A stretch of 28,636 bases of DNA. Source: a virus. Location: positions 1 to 28,636 of the IMG/VR virus record IMGVR_UViG_3300029922_000252; one strand, given 5' to 3'. The notes under the pieces were generated by a model. It searched no databases. It saw only the letters and a program-made list of their open reading frames with translations, and was not told the origin of the DNA. The position numbers and the translations under genes were made by a program. Of this stretch, positions 1 through 6,538 are shown piece after piece; position 1 is the first letter of the stretch, and the number at the start of each line of letters is the position of its first letter.

Positions 1-342
1 CTAGAGTCTGCTAAACGTGATGTAGAAACACGCACTGCGCTATACAGGTCTAAGACCGAGGCGGTAGCGGCAGCTTATGGGAAGAAAGACCCTGAGGGTT
101 TCAAGCGGTCATTTGGGAAGGACAGCGATCTTGTACCAGCTGACTGCGAAGCAAACATTCATTATTACAAAGAGCAAATCAAGGTGGCAGAGAAGCAACG
201 CGCTAAACGCGGTGACGAGGAAACTGACGCCGATATTCACTTCTACCGTGCGCAGCTGAAGATGGAGGAGCAAAACTTGGCACGAGTTAAGAAGGGCGAG
301 AAAGTTCAAGCTCGTGACTCACGACTCCCGAGGCCCGTATGA
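1..342 (+). CDS. C-terminal fragment of a charged protein, possibly portal
   Basis: An open frame runs from the first base to TGA at 340-342, giving 113 residues of a gene that begins outside the window. The visible part is rich in Lys, Glu and Arg and looks helical or coiled-coil, with a two-fold pattern around HYYKEQIKVAEKQ and HFYRAQLKMEEQN. Its stop overlaps the next start (ATGA at 339-342), so the two genes are probably translationally coupled. In phages with the DUF2213, cement, DUF2184 order the gene just upstream is usually the portal protein (DUF1073 type), so this may be a portal C-terminus. The fragment itself has no diagnostic motif, so the function rests on position only. The reading frame is well supported; the identity is a guess. 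Confidence 0.7.
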   Translation, partial: LESAKRDVETRTALYRSKTEAVAAAYGKKDPEGFKRSFGKDSDLVPADCEANIHYYKEQIKVAEKQRAKRGDEETDADIHFYRAQLKMEEQNLARVKKGEKVQARDSRLPRPV

Positions 343-1916
343 GCACAGAACTTCAGGACGAGCCTGAGATAGTACGGGCGACCAAGACGGCACACGGCTA
401 CCTGGCCAGTCCTCTGTCCGAGCATATCAGCGAGATGCCAGACGGCAGCCTGTTAATTGTCGGCTGCCCCATCGCCAGAACTGGCTGGCAAGAATATTCT
501 GTGCGCGACCTTCCACAAGAGCTAGCTAAAGAGTTGGGCATTGACATTACCAATCCATCGGCGATGATCGACCTTTATCGACCTGCGAGCGAAGTGTTTA
601 AGCCGGAGTTCCTGGCCAGTTTGAACGGACGGCCAGTTACAGACAACCATCCGCCTGGTTTTGTCGACCCATCGAACTTCAGCCAATATTCTAAGGGTCA
701 CATCCAGAATCCACGCCGCGGTCCTGAACCATTGGAAGACGGCGAGTGGCCGGTAATTGCCGACATCGTCATTTCTGGTGAGCCGCTAGTTGGTAAAGTT
801 CGTACTAAGCAGGCACGTGACATCAGCCTGGGCTATAACTTTACCATCGACCGTGATGGCGACCGTATTATCCAATGTGACTACATCGCCAACCACACGG
901 CGGTAGTTCCCAAGGGACGCGCCGGCGACCTCGTATCAATCGGCGACGCCCAATCCGAAGATCTTACAGCACAGTGCGTTACTCCGCCTGAGCCTGCGGC
1001 ATCGCCGCCTGAGCCCAGCGCCGGGCACGTGACGTCAACCACTAACGCACTACCAACCAAGAAGGAGAAAAAACCCGTGATGAATTTGCGTAAACACATC
1101 TGGGGCCTTGGGCTGAGGGCGGCGGCACAAGACGCTGACATCGAGCCTGAGAAGCTGGCAGAACTCACGCCGCCTGAGGCTGAGGACAAGAAGAAGGCAC
1201 GTGATGAGGACTTCGAGATCGAGGAGACCGGGCAGGTCAAGGACACGCGCAAGCGCAAGGCTAAGGACCTGGACCCTGAGATCGAAGAGACTCATACCAA
1301 TGACAAGCGTGGGCGCATGCACGACGCGCTAGACAAGATGCTCGACGCGCGCGGCAAGGACGCCGATATCGAGGCCCTGAAGGATTTGCTCAATGACTTC
1401 CTGTCTGAAGAGGAGACCGAGCCTCAGCACGAGGCTAAGGACGCCGAAGAAGAGGAAGAAGTAGAGGACGCCGATCCAGCCGAGCTTGAAGAACTGCTTG
1501 GTGAGGGTGAGGAGCCTGACGAGGAGGAGGCTGACGACGCCGAGGAAGAGGTTGGTCCTGGCGGCGAAGAGAACTTCGAAGAGGAAGAAGAGGCTGACGA
1601 CCGCAAGAAACGAGCCAAGGACCGTGCTACCGCCCATGATGGCGCTGTAGCGACGCTGCGCATGCTGCGTCCGGTCGTGGCTAGGTGCAATGACGCTTCT
1701 GTCAAGGCGGCCTTCAACACCGCACTGAGCAGTGTCAGCCGCACCAGCCGTGCTCGTACTGGCGACTCTGGCTACGGACGCTTCGCGGCTGGCTCGCGAG
1801 CACGCACCGCTGACCTGCCTCGACAGAATAACATCGCACGCGCGGCTGACGCCACTGCGGACGCTAACGCGAAGCTTCAGAAGTACTACGACGAGCGTCG
1901 TAAGGGAGGCAAATAA
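339..1916 (+). CDS. DUF2213 prohead protease fused to acidic scaffold
   Basis: This 525-residue protein probably combines the maturation protease and the internal scaffold that guide capsid assembly. Residues 1 to about 205 resemble DUF2213, with LNGRPVTDNHPPGFVD, DISLGYNF and the family-typical NHTAVVPKGRAGDL stretch. Residues 206-247 form a Pro/Ser-rich linker. Residues 248-525 are extremely charged and probably helical, with Glu/Asp runs at about 370-430 and an Arg-rich end, as expected of a scaffold removed after assembly. The start ATG overlaps the upstream stop (ATGA). A strong internal ribosome site at 1062-1067 suggests the scaffold half is also made on its own. The stop TAA overlaps the next ATG (TAATG). 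The family call is fairly secure. The protease role is established for related head proteins, but the catalytic residues were not assigned here. Confidence 0.85.
   Translation: MSTELQDEPEIVRATKTAHGYLASPLSEHISEMPDGSLLIVGCPIARTGWQEYSVRDLPQELAKELGIDITNPSAMIDLYRPASEVFKPEFLASLNGRPVTDNHPPGFVDPSNFSQYSKGHIQNPRRGPEPLEDGEWPVIADIVISGEPLVGKVRTKQARDISLGYNFTIDRDGDRIIQCDYIANHTAVVPKGRAGDLVSIGDAQSEDLTAQCVTPPEPAASPPEPSAGHVTSTTNALPTKKEKKPVMNLRKHIWGLGLRAAAQDADIEPEKLAELTPPEAEDKKKARDEDFEIEETGQVKDTRKRKAKDLDPEIEETHTNDKRGRMHDALDKMLDARGKDADIEALKDLLNDFLSEEETEPQHEAKDAEEEEEVEDADPAELEELLGEGEEPDEEEADDAEEEVGPGGEENFEEEEEADDRKKRAKDRATAHDGAVATLRMLRPVVARCNDASVKAAFNTALSSVSRTSRARTGDSGYGRFAAGSRARTADLPRQNNIARAADATADANAKLQKYYDERRKGGK
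1080..1916 (+). CDS. Predicted nested scaffold protein, internal in-frame start
   Basis: Inside the DUF2213 gene a perfect AAGGAG (1062-1067) precedes two in-frame starts, GTG at 1077 (9-base spacer) and ATG at 1080 (12-base spacer). Initiation at ATG would give a 278-residue protein beginning MNLRKHIWGLGLRAAAQDAD. It consists almost entirely of the acidic, helix-rich scaffold half and lacks the protease domain. The arrangement matches the lambda C/Nu3 pattern, where the scaffold is translated from within the protease gene in the same frame. What is seen is the ribosome site, the start codons and the domain boundary; use of this start is an inference. The GTG could be the real start, adding one residue. 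Confidence 0.5.
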   Translation: MNLRKHIWGLGLRAAAQDADIEPEKLAELTPPEAEDKKKARDEDFEIEETGQVKDTRKRKAKDLDPEIEETHTNDKRGRMHDALDKMLDARGKDADIEALKDLLNDFLSEEETEPQHEAKDAEEEEEVEDADPAELEELLGEGEEPDEEEADDAEEEVGPGGEENFEEEEEADDRKKRAKDRATAHDGAVATLRMLRPVVARCNDASVKAAFNTALSSVSRTSRARTGDSGYGRFAAGSRARTADLPRQNNIARAADATADANAKLQKYYDERRKGGK

Positions 1917-2743
1917 TGGCGGTCATCTCGTTTGGTCAAGTGATCCCGGTAACCGGGCCGAATCTCGGATTCCCGGGCACCATCAGCCGGCAGGGTGAGC
2001 GCGTCGCGCCTTCCCGCCAGTTCTCACCCACTACCAGTACCAACAACCTCAACTTCGGTGATCCGGCCGTAGTTATTCAGAACGCGCAGGGCGGCTACTA
2101 CGACTCCGTAGCCGACTTTATTGCGGCTGCAACGGCCAACATCGGGCTGGTTGCTTCGCAGTTTGCAGGCGTGGCCGTTCGTGAAGTGCAGACCCAGCTG
2201 GCTTACCCGTTCGGCTTCAACGTCGCGCCGGGTGCTCAGCAGGTCGGTTACTACGCGGCCAGCCAGATGGCGACTGTGCTGGAGCGTGGTAGCGCTACGG
2301 TCAACGTGGCCGTAGCTAACACACCTGTTTCCGGCTCGCAGGTATACACGCGCGCTGTGGCCAATGCGGCTGTTTCGGCTGGTACGGTGGGCGACTGGGA
2401 GATTGGCGCTCCTGCGGCTTCCGACTTGTTCACGCTGAACGGCATTACGGCTGCTGCAGCTGCCGCCACTTCGCTGACTGGCATCACCTTTACTGGTGTG
2501 TACGTTGGGCAGGTGGTCTCGGGTCCTGGCATCGCGCCGGGCACTTACGTCGTCAGCGGTACTGGCACAGCTGGTGCTTACACCACCATTGTGCTCAGCA
2601 ACGGCCTGACCACAGCAGTCACGGCTACCAGCGTACTCACTTTCAGCAACCTCATTGCGCTGTCCAACACGGTCGCGCGCACCGGTTTCCTGGACGCCAA
2701 CAGCGTCATGGAAATCACTCTCAAGATCCGCAACGCGGCCTAA
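1916..2743 (+). CDS. Capsid cement (Gp24-like) protein with inserted beta module
   Basis: This 275-residue protein sits between the protease/scaffold and major capsid genes, the usual place of the structural cement protein (Gp24-like) in DUF2213/DUF2184 phages. The N-terminal half has features I associate with that family: a Gly/Pro-rich start (GFPGTISRQGE), FGDPAVVIQNAQGGYY, and an Ala/Val-rich beta region with AYPFGFNVAPGAQQVGYYA. The end, VARTGFLDANSVMEITLKIR, is also typical. Residues about 176-243 hold an extra Gly/Thr-rich beta module (VGQVVSGPGIAPGTYVV) that is also found in other proteins of this window. It probably protrudes from the capsid surface. GGGAGG-like sequence within the upstream gene precedes the ATG, which overlaps the previous stop. 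Family assignment relies on position and general character and is moderately sure. Confidence 0.7.
   Translation: MAVISFGQVIPVTGPNLGFPGTISRQGERVAPSRQFSPTTSTNNLNFGDPAVVIQNAQGGYYDSVADFIAAATANIGLVASQFAGVAVREVQTQLAYPFGFNVAPGAQQVGYYAASQMATVLERGSATVNVAVANTPVSGSQVYTRAVANAAVSAGTVGDWEIGAPAASDLFTLNGITAAAAAATSLTGITFTGVYVGQVVSGPGIAPGTYVVSGTGTAGAYTTIVLSNGLTTAVTATSVLTFSNLIALSNTVARTGFLDANSVMEITLKIRNAA
2441..2644 (+). repeat. Module A copy in cement protein
   Basis: Protein-level repeat, residues 176-243 of the cement protein. The core is GQVVSGPGIAPGTYVV followed by a Gly/Thr-rich strand pair ending in VLTF. The same pattern (GQ..sGpGIP.GT.V...) recurs in the connector and two exported proteins. It resembles a very widespread phage beta module of the ISG..lTVt..GtG.GG.GTYtvs kind. 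Confidence 0.65.
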
Positions 2744-2769
2744 CCCAGACACGAGGAGACGACAGAACC

Positions 2770-3840
2770 ATGAAACAGATGCGACAGAGCACTCGTGGCT
2801 ATGACGGATACTCGAGCGGAAGGGCCCAGGCATTTGATGCTGCGGGCGCTTCCGGTCTGGCATTCCTGAATAGCCAATTGGAACTTATTGACACCGACCT
2901 GGTAGAGCCTCTTCAGGCCGTTACCCATCCGCGCGACATTACCGTTGAGACCGGCGGCGGTTGGCCGCAGTTCCTCAGCGCGTGGAGCGCCAACTACGCC
3001 ACGACCGGAACTCAGTACTTCGGCCTGCAGGGCACCAATAACACCGAGCTGCCCGAGGCTCAGGCTGACGTGCAGAAGGGCGTCTGGGCGACTTACATCT
3101 GGGCCATGGGCATGACTGTTACGTTCGTCGACCTCCAGCGCATGGAGTTCGCCCTGCGTACCGGTCAGGCTCCGCCGTTCAGTCTGCAGGAGCTTTATGA
3201 AAACAGCGTCGAGACCAACTGGGTCAAGGCTCTGGACTTCGTTACTTACGCTGGGTTCCTGGGTGGTGCGGCACTGATCAACAACCCCGCCGTGTATGAG
3301 TACGTCGTGCCGGCTGGTACTTCGGGCTCTACCACTTGGGCCAAGAAGACTCCGGGCGAGATTCTGAATGACGTCAACTCTGGGCTCACCCAGACGTTGA
3401 CCAATTCTGGTTTCGCAGCGACTGAGGGCATGGCCGATCGGTTGCTCGTGCCTTACACGCAGTTCAACGTGCTGACGCAGCCGCAGGCAATCGCGGGTGT
3501 GCCGGTCGCGATGAGCGTGATCGAGTATATCGAGAAGTACTGCATCGCGGCGCATCATGGCGTGGCCTTTAAGATCAACCCTCTCCCAAATCCCTGGATC
3601 AGCGGCCAAGGCACTGGTAACACGGCGGCTGTCGGCACGCAGGGCAATGGTCTGGACCGCGCGGTGTACTACAAAAATTCAAAACGTAGTTTGTACTTGA
3701 AGATCCCGCAGGTGATGACTAAGGTCATGACCGTCCCCACTACACGCGCAGGAGTTGCATACGAAACCGCGTTCATGGGATGCATCGGCGAAGTCGTGTT
3801 CAAACGGACTACGACCCAGGTGTACCAAGACGGAGTCTAA
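2770..3840 (+). CDS. Major capsid protein, DUF2184 family
   Basis: This 356-residue protein is the probable major capsid protein that forms the icosahedral shell. It fits the DUF2184 family in length, position after protease and cement genes, and characteristic segments: LAFLNSQLELIDTDLVEPL near the start, a central ELPEAQADVQKG followed by a Trp-rich stretch, MSVIEYIEKYC, and the end segment AVYYKNSKRSLYLKIPQ (about 298-314). A good ribosome site (GAGGAG, about 2752-2757) precedes the ATG. A hairpin (3846-3863) and a structured element (3874-3944) follow the stop, the only sizeable gap in the head genes. This fits a need for separate, higher expression of capsid protein. Confidence in the family is high, although it is based on recognition without a search. 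Confidence 0.88.
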   Translation: MKQMRQSTRGYDGYSSGRAQAFDAAGASGLAFLNSQLELIDTDLVEPLQAVTHPRDITVETGGGWPQFLSAWSANYATTGTQYFGLQGTNNTELPEAQADVQKGVWATYIWAMGMTVTFVDLQRMEFALRTGQAPPFSLQELYENSVETNWVKALDFVTYAGFLGGAALINNPAVYEYVVPAGTSGSTTWAKKTPGEILNDVNSGLTQTLTNSGFAATEGMADRLLVPYTQFNVLTQPQAIAGVPVAMSVIEYIEKYCIAAHHGVAFKINPLPNPWISGQGTGNTAAVGTQGNGLDRAVYYKNSKRSLYLKIPQVMTKVMTVPTTRAGVAYETAFMGCIGEVVFKRTTTQVYQDGV

Positions 3841-3845
3841 ACTTT

Positions 3846-3863
3846 GAGGCTTTGTTAAGCCTC
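3846..3863 (+). terminator. Perfect hairpin after the major capsid gene
   Basis: A 7-bp perfect stem, GAGGCTT / AAGCCTC, with a TGTT loop starts six bases after the capsid stop codon. No T-run follows (TAACCAAG), so it is not a canonical intrinsic terminator. It could protect the 3' end of capsid mRNA from exonucleases, cause partial termination, or mark an RNA processing site. Confidence 0.5.
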
Positions 3864-3873
3864 TAACCAAGTT

Positions 3874-3944
3874 GCGCGGGTGGTTGGATGCCGCTAGTAC
3901 GGCGAATCCTTGCCGCCTTACAGGCGGTGACCAACCTCCCGCGC
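3874..3944 (+). ncRNA. Predicted three-way-junction RNA element upstream of 3978 gene
   Basis: Three stems fit together. P1 pairs 3874-3887 (GCGCGGGTGGTTGG) with 3931-3944 (CCAACCTCCCGCGC), 14 positions with one mismatch. P2 pairs 3890-3893 with 3900-3903 (GCCG/CGGC, 6-base loop). P3 pairs 3910-3917 with 3923-3930 (core CCGCC/GGCGG, loop TTACA, two wobble pairs) and abuts P1 directly. The element lies 23 bases upstream of the AAGGAG of the next gene. Its job is unknown; a leader regulating translation or a processing/stability element between capsid and connector genes is possible. It is about tRNA-sized but lacks T-arm and anticodon-arm features. Confidence 0.5.
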
Positions 3945-3977
3945 GACAACAATCAAACCAAGCAGCAAGGAGAATAC

Positions 3978-4361
3978 ATGGTACAGCTTTACTTCACACG
4001 AGCAAAGATCTTTCTGATTCCCGGCGACGATGAGAATGGTGAGCGGCGATTCACTGCGCAGCCCAGTGCCGGAAAGCCCGTCCCCGCGCCCGACTGGGTG
4101 CGTGAGACCGCGACATATAAGTTTGGCATCAAGGACAAGTCCATCGTCGACTTGACGCCGCCCAAGCGTAGCCGCAAAGTTGAGCCTGAAGAGGTGCCTA
4201 TCAGCGACCCGCCTGTCGAGCCGGGTGACGCCGCTGACGACGCCGACTCTGATGACGATGACGATGACGATGATACAAAGGTGGCCAAAGCCGCCGGCAA
4301 GTCGGCAAAGCGCGCTAAGAGCGCTAAGGACGCCGGCAGGGCCATCGGACTAGGGCGTTAG
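3978..4361 (+). CDS. Acidic hypothetical head-region protein
   Basis: This 127-residue protein has no family I recognise. The chosen ATG at 3978 follows AAGGAG (3967-3972) at a good distance; upstream in-frame ATG at 3888 lies inside the structured RNA element and has no ribosome site. Residues 1-60 look folded (MVQLYFTRAKIFLIPGDDEN, then PAPDWVRETATYKFG). The rest is low-complexity: Pro/Glu-rich, then a run of eight Asp at 92-99, then a Lys/Ala-rich tail. Such a polyampholyte tail could bind other virion proteins or ions, but this is speculation. Small proteins between capsid and connector genes often act in head completion or decoration. The gene itself is convincing, with function unknown. 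Confidence 0.8.
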   Translation: MVQLYFTRAKIFLIPGDDENGERRFTAQPSAGKPVPAPDWVRETATYKFGIKDKSIVDLTPPKRSRKVEPEEVPISDPPVEPGDAADDADSDDDDDDDDTKVAKAAGKSAKRAKSAKDAGRAIGLGR

Positions 4362-4396
4362 TACAAAGAGCGAAGTAGTGCAGATGGAGTAATGGG

Positions 4397-5848
4397 ATGG
4401 GCAGTCAAGCATACACAGGTAATGGATGGCCCGACTTCAATGGCTGGGTTCAGAATGCGTGGGGCTCAGGCGAAGAAGGTGGCTGGTGGGGCGGAGTGCC
4501 GAATGCTACGAACCTCGTGTTCGGCCAAAATCCAGCTTACTACCTGGATGACTTCTTGGCTGTCTATCCCAAGTTCTTTGGCCTACCTACTATGATCGCC
4601 AATTGTGCGACCGTGGCCGGCAGTAACCAGATTCAAGTACCGTCATTGGCAGGGCTGAACTTCGGGCAGTTTCTCACTTCGCCCGGCACATTTACAAAAG
4701 GCACAGTAGTTACTGGCATAAGCAGTACACTAGGTACCGCTCAGGCCACCACACATGGTGAACAGCCGCAGGGTGCCTTGCCGGGCAATACACTTACACT
4801 GAGCACAGTTCCGCCGAATGGCGTGCTTCAGTTGCTAACCCTAAATGGGGTCTACCAAACACCCGGCATTGACTACACTCTGACAGGCAGCACGATCAGC
4901 ACGACTGCTGAGGTGCCTCCAGATGGAGAACTCTGGGCTACGTGGTTGGTCCAAAATCAGACTTATCCGGTACACGGCGAATCACCACTGGGCGCGCTGC
5001 CCGGCAGCATATTCACGCTCAGTAGCGCGCCGCCTGATGGCTCACTGCAGACGCTGACTGTTAACGGTGTGTTTTTGACTGCCGGCACCGACTACGTACT
5101 TACTGGCCGGACTATAGTGTTGGCATCACCGTTGACTAGCGGCACTCTGTACGCCACTTGGTTGGTAGCGACCGTGGGCTATGTGGTAACTCTGAGTTCA
5201 GCCGCATTGGTTACGTCAAGCGGAGCCGTTCTGAACGTGTACCAGCAGCCACCTGTCCCGATCTCCGTTATACAGATGTATCTGAACTTGGCTTGGTCAT
5301 CATTAGTGCAGTTACGCTGGCAAGAGCAGTGGCCAGTAGCCATGGCATGGATGATCGCCCACTACTGTACTCTCTTTGCAAAGAGCGATGCTTCTGAGGT
5401 TATGGAAACGCTGCAGTCCGCTATGCATGGCGAAGCCCCTGTAGGCGCATTTCCTGGAACTGTGTACACGCTGAGTCAAGCACCTCCAGGTGGCATGCTG
5501 CAATCGCTGACGCAGAACGGTCTATTTCTTACGCCTGGTGGCATGGACTACACATTGAATGGGGCCACTGTCACGCTGACAGTACCTACCAGTGATGGTG
5601 ATACGCTCTGGGCTACATGGCCGATACAGATGCAGGCATTCACCAGCGGCCAGCCTAATGGTGCACAGATTGCAGCGCAGGGCTTAGCTGGTGGTATCCA
5701 AGCTAGTAAGAGTGTAGGCGATGTATCAGTGAGCTACCAAGTTCTGACGTCACTAGAAGAATGGGGCTCGTGGCAACTTACTTCGTATGGCCAACAACTC
5801 GCAACTGCTGCTAAAGTCATGGGTGCTGGTCCAATGGTCGTATACTAG
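4397..5848 (+). CDS. DUF4054 head-tail connector with inserted beta modules
   Basis: This 483-residue protein looks like a DUF4054 head-tail connector (normally about 130-160 residues) enlarged threefold by insertions. The core is visible in pieces: YLDDFLAVYPKFFGL (about 49-63), PISVIQMYLNLAWSSLVQLR and MAWMIAHYCTLFA (about 286-328), and a C-terminal part with SKSVGDVSVSYQ and LTSYGQQLATAAK. Between these lie a split module A (69-113 and 261-282), two module B copies (120-185, 193-257) nested within it, and a third module B (344-410) before the C-terminal core. The modules probably decorate the neck surface. GGAG at 4386-4389 lies 7 bases before the ATG at 4397; an out-of-frame ATG at 4392 is too close. 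The core family call is moderately strong and the repeats are plain to see. Confidence 0.8.
   Translation: MGSQAYTGNGWPDFNGWVQNAWGSGEEGGWWGGVPNATNLVFGQNPAYYLDDFLAVYPKFFGLPTMIANCATVAGSNQIQVPSLAGLNFGQFLTSPGTFTKGTVVTGISSTLGTAQATTHGEQPQGALPGNTLTLSTVPPNGVLQLLTLNGVYQTPGIDYTLTGSTISTTAEVPPDGELWATWLVQNQTYPVHGESPLGALPGSIFTLSSAPPDGSLQTLTVNGVFLTAGTDYVLTGRTIVLASPLTSGTLYATWLVATVGYVVTLSSAALVTSSGAVLNVYQQPPVPISVIQMYLNLAWSSLVQLRWQEQWPVAMAWMIAHYCTLFAKSDASEVMETLQSAMHGEAPVGAFPGTVYTLSQAPPGGMLQSLTQNGLFLTPGGMDYTLNGATVTLTVPTSDGDTLWATWPIQMQAFTSGQPNGAQIAAQGLAGGIQASKSVGDVSVSYQVLTSLEEWGSWQLTSYGQQLATAAKVMGAGPMVVY
4754..4951 (+). repeat. Module B copy 1 in connector
   Basis: Residues 120-185 of the connector. It begins HGEQPQGALPGNTLTLS, carries the core LTLNGVYQTPGIDYTLTG and ends WATWLV. 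About 66 residues, strongly beta-like. Confidence 0.75.
4973..5167 (+). repeat. Module B copy 2 in connector
   Basis: Residues 193-257. It begins HGESPLGALPGSIFTLS, carries the core LTVNGVFLTAGTDYVLTG and ends YATWLV. It follows copy 1 after a seven-residue linker. Confidence 0.75.
5426..5626 (+). repeat. Module B copy 3 in connector
   Basis: Residues 344-410. It begins HGEAPVGAFPGTVYTLS, carries the core LTQNGLFLTPGGMDYTLNG and ends WATWPI. It sits in a different loop of the DUF4054 core from copies 1 and 2. Confidence 0.75.
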
Positions 5849-5858
5849 GAGTTTAATC

Positions 5859-5984
5859 ATGGTGCTCGCCTGCCCCTCTATTCTGCTACTGAAGTGCTAT
5901 CCTTGGCGCTACACCTGTGGCCAGCCTTACACAGCAGGCCAACTAATCTGTAAGAAATGTGGCCAGAAGCTGCCGACAGTATGA
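5859..5984 (+). CDS. Small Cys-rich, possible zinc-ribbon peptide
   Basis: This 41-residue peptide starts at ATG 5859, ten bases after the connector stop, with AGGAG overlapping that stop region. Its cysteines are at 5, 13, 20, 31 and 34. The ending ICKKCGQKLP is a typical zinc-knuckle half, and C13/C20 might supply the other half. The stop TGA (5982-5984) overlaps the next start in an ATGA junction, which argues that it is translated. Very small zinc-ribbon proteins are often encoded among phage head-tail genes, usually without known function. A Mu Com-like translational regulator is conceivable, but nothing here shows it. The ribosome site and overlap make the gene likely, while the zinc-binding idea is an inference from spacing. 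Confidence 0.6.
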   Translation: MVLACPSILLLKCYPWRYTCGQPYTAGQLICKKCGQKLPTV

Positions 5985-6538
5985 CCGGGCCCAATATCAC
6001 AGTAGCGCGTAAGTCTGGTGCGGCTGCCGCTTTGAAGCGTATTGTAGGTCTTGGTAAGTTAGCTGCATACGTCGGCATTCCATCATCTACTAGTCGTGAT
6101 CGCTCAGCGCAGTTACTTAGCATGGCCGATAATGTGAAATCTAAGCGCAAGAAAGCTAGGCTGAAGAAGGCTGCCGATGCGGATGCAACCAATGCTGAAC
6201 TATTGTTCATTTTTAGCAAGGGCAGTCCACTGCGCAAACAAAAAGCACGTCCAGTATTGGAGCCTGCTGTTGAGGCCGATGGTAATCGGCAAGCGATTGG
6301 GCGTGAATTGGCTGGCGCGGCTAAGGCATCCATTATCGGTGACCGAGCTAAGGCGCTTAAGCAGACAAAGCGTGCGGCATTAGCCGGGCAGAACGCGGCT
6401 CGGCGCTGGTTCACCGACCCAAGAAATAACTGGGCGCCAAATACGCCATCTACTATTAAGGCCAAGGGTAGCGCTCGACCGGGAATTGATACCGGCGCCA
6501 TGCGTGCTGCGATCATAGGAGTAGTAAATGAAGAGTAA
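5981..6538 (+). CDS. Tail completion / neck protein (gp10/gpS-like)
   Basis: This 185-residue basic protein probably caps or joins the tail to the connector. The C-terminal part carries the pattern typical of tail-completion and virion-morphogenesis proteins: NNWAPNTPSTIKAKGS followed by RPGIDTGAMRAAI, equivalent to the family's W.pN...T...K.....LidtG.mr.si. The first two thirds are Lys/Ala/Arg-rich and helical. ATG 5981 overlaps the upstream stop (ATGA) and is preferred over ATG 5957, which lies within the Cys-rich peptide gene. The 3' end overlaps the start of the first exported protein by 11 bases, so the cassette that follows is tightly joined to the morphogenesis operon. The exact subfamily is uncertain. 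Confidence 0.7.
   Translation: MTGPNITVARKSGAAAALKRIVGLGKLAAYVGIPSSTSRDRSAQLLSMADNVKSKRKKARLKKAADADATNAELLFIFSKGSPLRKQKARPVLEPAVEADGNRQAIGRELAGAAKASIIGDRAKALKQTKRAALAGQNAARRWFTDPRNNWAPNTPSTIKAKGSARPGIDTGAMRAAIIGVVNEE

Larger units (their letters stand above)
4601..5242 (+). repeat. Module A copy in connector, split by two module B copies
   Basis: Residues 69-113 (ATVAGSNQIQVPS...GTVVTGISS) and 261-282 (GYVVTLSSAALVTSSGAVLN) together match the first and last halves of module A found elsewhere in the window. The intervening residues 114-260 contain two tandem module B copies, so one insertion appears nested in another. Confidence 0.55.

Noticed and set aside
881-1744. Several - strand frames opposite the acidic scaffold region, rich in Ser or Leu.
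   Set aside because: They arise from repetitive GAG/GAA codons of the scaffold read backwards.
2024-3609. Long open frames on the - strand opposite the cement and capsid genes (279 and 289 codons).
   Set aside because: They lie antisense to well-supported structural genes, have Arg/Ser/His-rich compositions typical of shadow frames, overlap one another and lack ribosome sites and recognisable motifs.
3874-3944. tRNA gene, because of size (71 bases), a 7-bp GC-rich end stem and internal hairpins.
   Set aside because: No T-arm consensus, no anticodon arm with a 7-base loop, and only two internal hairpins; the outer stem continues to 14 positions, unlike a tRNA acceptor.
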